This document shows positions 46,309 through 48,818 of a stretch of DNA of 48,818 nt, in pieces. The DNA is taken from the IMG/VR virus record IMGVR_UViG_3300006735_000055, positions 1 through 48,818 of that record, one strand, 5' to 3'. Position numbers and translations under genes: made by a program. Below the pieces are notes generated by a model. It made no database searches, was not told the origin of the DNA, and saw only the letters and a program-made list of their open reading frames with translations. Source of the stretch: a virus. Position 1 is the stretch's first letter. Every line of letters begins with the position of its first letter.

Positions 46309-48248
46309 TGGCTTTCAAAAAATATACCGCCAACAAGGATACAACCATAACCAACCGATTTATCGGTGATAAAACCGAAGCAAACAGGGTTACGGGATCT
46401 AATACAGGCCAATCTGACACTTTAGAAATATTTTCCTATCACGGAAGAGCAGAAGCGTCGCTCACTGCACCTTCGGTTGAATTATCAAGGGTTTTGATTG
46501 AATTCCCAGTATCATCCATATCAACAGATAGAACTGCTGGGACAATCCCTGCATCAGGCAGTGTTAGTTTTATACTGAAAATGTATGATAATCCCACCGC
46601 TGGTATTAAAGCAACAGGATATGCGATTGAGGCTTTACCACTATCAGGCTCTTGGGAAGAGGGATTCGGAATTGATAATAGTAACTTCGAGGATCTAACC
46701 AATGACAATGAAGGTGCAAACTGGATGCGAGCAAATGGAACATCAGTTTCTGCCTCCGCCACCTTGGTTCTTGCTGGAGGTACTAATTTAGCATCAATAC
46801 ACGGCCAGACTTTTGCTTTGGTAGACTCGGACGGCACATCACAGACTTTTACAATAGATTATGGATCTTCTACAACCACTGGAGGCACAATAGGCTTTGG
46901 CTTGGGCGCAGGTGATGAAGACCAGAATGATAACGCAATGACGGCCATCAAGACAGCGATCAACTCTATTACGGCTCTAGATATCACAGCCAGTACAATA
47001 ACACCAGTCGGTGATGCAACTTCCGAACATACTCTACTAGTAAAACAAAAGACCACAGGATTCGCAGGGAATACTTCTATTGATTTATCCGGCGTAACCG
47101 GACTGTCCGTATCGGGCTCTACTGCTGCTTTTACTGGAGGATCTGGAACTTGGGCTAACATCGGTGGTGGAGATATAGCAATCAAAAACGGATCAGCAGT
47201 GACTGGTCTAAGTCAAACAATATCGACCGGAAGTCAAGACTTGGAGATTGATGTTTCAAGTTTTGTAGAAGATTGGCTCGCGAGCACATATACAAACTAT
47301 GGTTTTTTAGTCAAAATCGTTGACTCTAATGAAGGTCTCAATCTAACCGCCTCAGCCGTAGAGATTCAGAACACAGTAGGTGTCTCAGGTTCATTCGGGA
47401 CCAAAAAGTTTTATGCTAGAACTTCTAATCTTCAACTCAAGCGCCCAGTGATAGAGGCCCAATGGAATGATTCCAAGGGCGATGATCGAGCAAACTTTTA
47501 TTACTCATCTTCTCTCGCACCAGCCGCAGATAATATGAACACACTTTACCTTAATAATAAAATTAGAGGAAGATACGCTGATGTTCCCGGGCTTACCGCG
47601 AACAAGATGAAAGTTGCTTTCTTCACCTCATCAGCAGGAGTTCCGGACACAGGAAATCTCACAGTAAGAACTGGTAGTTCTAATGTGACGTCAATTGATG
47701 CAACAAAGACTGAAACAGGTATCTACAGTTGCTCAGTAGCCGTTCCTAGTGGAGCGTATGGTACCATATATGACGTTTGGTACACGGGATCGAGTGCTCC
47801 ATATACTATCTTCCACCGAGGCGAAATAACCCCCAAAGCGTTCTCTGGAGACGACTATTATGCTAACAACAAGTATATCCTCAAGGTAACAAATGGAAAA
47901 TTACACTACAACATAGGTGACTCTCAACGTATTCAGTTATACACGAGAGCAAAAAACATAACACCGAATATCTTCACGGTCTCTCAGAATACGACCGACG
48001 TTACAATTTTACCTGAACTTTATTATAGGGTCGTTCGAACATATGATGATCTAGTGGTCATACCGTTTGGAACAGGGTCGACCAACCACACCAAGATGTC
48101 GTATGACGCATCTGGTAGTTACTTCGACTTCGACTTTAGCAATCTACAAGCAGATTTTGAATACAAGTTTGAATTTGCCTATTATGAAGATTACGCTAGT
48201 GATTATATCACGCACCCTTATATATTCAAGTTTAGGACATCAGAATGA
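46308..48248 (+). CDS. baseplate/tail structural protein with inserted domain
   Basis: 646 residues. The first 150 are strand-rich with RVLIEFPVSSIS and FILKMYDNPTAG; ALPLSGSWEEGFGI ... NDNEGANW resemble a DNRLRE-like virion domain. At about 150-285 a glycine/threonine-rich unit (ASIHGQTFALVDSDGTSQTF; VKQKTTGFAGNTSIDLSG) interrupts this domain, and the flanking parts (ANW and the later SQTISTGSQDLEIDVSSFVED) read as one fold if joined. The remaining C-terminal part is strand-rich with many aromatic residues. Position after gp6 suits a gp7/gp8/gp10-type role. Confidence 0.65.
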   Translation: MAFKKYTANKDTTITNRFIGDKTEANRVTGSNTGQSDTLEIFSYHGRAEASLTAPSVELSRVLIEFPVSSISTDRTAGTIPASGSVSFILKMYDNPTAGIKATGYAIEALPLSGSWEEGFGIDNSNFEDLTNDNEGANWMRANGTSVSASATLVLAGGTNLASIHGQTFALVDSDGTSQTFTIDYGSSTTTGGTIGFGLGAGDEDQNDNAMTAIKTAINSITALDITASTITPVGDATSEHTLLVKQKTTGFAGNTSIDLSGVTGLSVSGSTAAFTGGSGTWANIGGGDIAIKNGSAVTGLSQTISTGSQDLEIDVSSFVEDWLASTYTNYGFLVKIVDSNEGLNLTASAVEIQNTVGVSGSFGTKKFYARTSNLQLKRPVIEAQWNDSKGDDRANFYYSSSLAPAADNMNTLYLNNKIRGRYADVPGLTANKMKVAFFTSSAGVPDTGNLTVRTGSSNVTSIDATKTETGIYSCSVAVPSGAYGTIYDVWYTGSSAPYTIFHRGEITPKAFSGDDYYANNKYILKVTNGKLHYNIGDSQRIQLYTRAKNITPNIFTVSQNTTDVTILPELYYRVVRTYDDLVVIPFGTGSTNHTKMSYDASGSYFDFDFSNLQADFEYKFEFAYYEDYASDYITHPYIFKFRTSE

Positions 48249-48818
48249 GTATTATAACACTATTCAACGCAAATAACCCAATAACCGCTCTGAACGCTCA
48301 ATCTGCGTCATATTACTCAGAGTCGGAAAAAAATATATCGGAAAAATTCAAAAACATTCAACAATTTGAACCACCGATTGATTTCACTACTGCGTCGAAC
48401 TGGTGTAGATATGGATCTCTGGAGTTATACTATGAGTATGGCTTCAAAAAAGTATACAACACATATCCTTATGATGGTTCAGCATACGAGAAGAATCTAT
48501 ACAGAAACAATTCGTCTCAAATTGACAATTATATTTTTGATAGTCTTTATCCAAAGTCAACAGGGTATGCTGTGTTTATGCCCGGTGCATTTTCTTATTC
48601 TGCAGTCCAGAGTACCGCCGGTGGTGTTAAATATTATCTTGACTCTACCCCTGAGTACATAACCACTTTTGGTGGTCCGAATACCGCATCTGCAGGCATG
48701 ATAGGTAAGCCATTACATGAGACTTTTGATGATTCAAATAAATATGACGTTGCTTTGCGTAGAGAATCTAATCTTGAGTTTGACTTTTCTTTTGGAAATA
48801 CAATTGAATTCTGGATGA
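48245..48818 (+). CDS. LamG-like tail protein, 3' end outside window
   Basis: Starts at ATG 48245 (ATGA overlap) and stays open to the window end, at least 191 residues. LEFDFSFGNTIEFWM at the very end resembles the first strands of a LamG/concanavalin-like domain, which binds carbohydrates in phage tail proteins. The earlier part (NPITALNAQSASYYSESE) is a typical structural start. The rest of the protein is not visible. Confidence 0.7.
   Translation, partial: MSIITLFNANNPITALNAQSASYYSESEKNISEKFKNIQQFEPPIDFTTASNWCRYGSLELYYEYGFKKVYNTYPYDGSAYEKNLYRNNSSQIDNYIFDSLYPKSTGYAVFMPGAFSYSAVQSTAGGVKYYLDSTPEYITTFGGPNTASAGMIGKPLHETFDDSNKYDVALRRESNLEFDFSFGNTIEFWM

Noticed and set aside
1-48818. tRNA genes, CRISPR arrays, insertion sequences and integrase
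   Set aside because: No T-loop/acceptor patterns, no regularly spaced repeats with spacers, no transposase or integrase motifs were seen. The 17-bp repeats are irregularly spaced and too few.

Overview
The window is a stretch of a large tailed-phage genome with a contractile tail (T4-like myovirus architecture), not a bacterial chromosome. Every credible gene is on the + strand. Genes are packed tightly, often with ATGA stop/start overlaps. The right end carries a baseplate/tail block (gp5-like lysozyme hub, gp25-like and gp6/J-like wedge proteins, a giant 2618-residue structural protein, and a partial LamG-like protein). A T4 gp55-like late sigma factor, a PIN-PhoH ATPase, HU and a Fis-like HTH protein also fit a phage of this type. 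The host is probably Gram-negative. A lipoprotein with two ASH-like domains plus a VWA domain, and a short secreted protein resembling gliding-motility CglF-type proteins, point towards Myxococcota or a related deltaproteobacterial group. That host call is an inference from recalled family resemblance.

Layout. (1) 1-7060: an early/accessory region of small genes in repeated transcription cassettes. A short hairpin (GGTCA..TGACC or GGACA..TGTCC) is followed by a near-identical TTGACA-N16/17-TACATT promoter, a ribosome binding site and one to several genes. It carries a MoxR-type AAA+ ATPase with its VWA/metallopeptidase partner, and then a run of tiny paralogous proteins that start with K-[IV]-G-[DE]-L-V and look like SH3/KOW-type barrels. 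(2) 7060-8242: about 1.2 kb without a credible gene, less AT-rich, with stem-loops, a 17-bp sequence present three times and many CGTAAC/GTTACG hexamers. It could be an origin, a control region or a structured RNA. (3) 8243-10124: more cassettes, followed by a second structured gap (10125-10420). (4) 10423-21428: proteins that share an N-terminal tag of the type MKISKxxLxxIIKEE, interpreted as candidate capsid-targeting sequences cleaved at I/L-x-E. Interspersed are a VWA lipoprotein, a membrane-anchored matrixin-like protease, a HAD-Nudix fusion, a VOC protein and a second HExxH protein. (5) 21518-33629: metabolism, nucleic-acid and regulatory genes (HU, phosphomannomutase, HNH nuclease, heptose-type nucleotidyltransferase, PIN-PhoH, fatty-acid-hydroxylase-like protein, HELAH protein, Cas4/AddB-like nuclease, SET-domain protein, two glycosyltransferases, gp55-like sigma). 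(6) 33633-48818: tail/baseplate genes, the last running off the window.

How it may fit together (inference). The cassette region probably supplies early host-takeover or counter-defence proteins under strong host-like promoters. The tagged proteins could be packaged into the prohead and delivered with the DNA. The sugar-nucleotide and glycosyltransferase genes could modify host envelope, virion or DNA. The gp55-like factor would switch on the tail genes. The most unusual parts are the paralogous GDLV mini-barrel array, the repeated hairpin-promoter modules, the structured non-coding block, the tag-sharing candidate ejected proteins, and the cargo of host-like secreted VWA, matrixin and CglF-like proteins.
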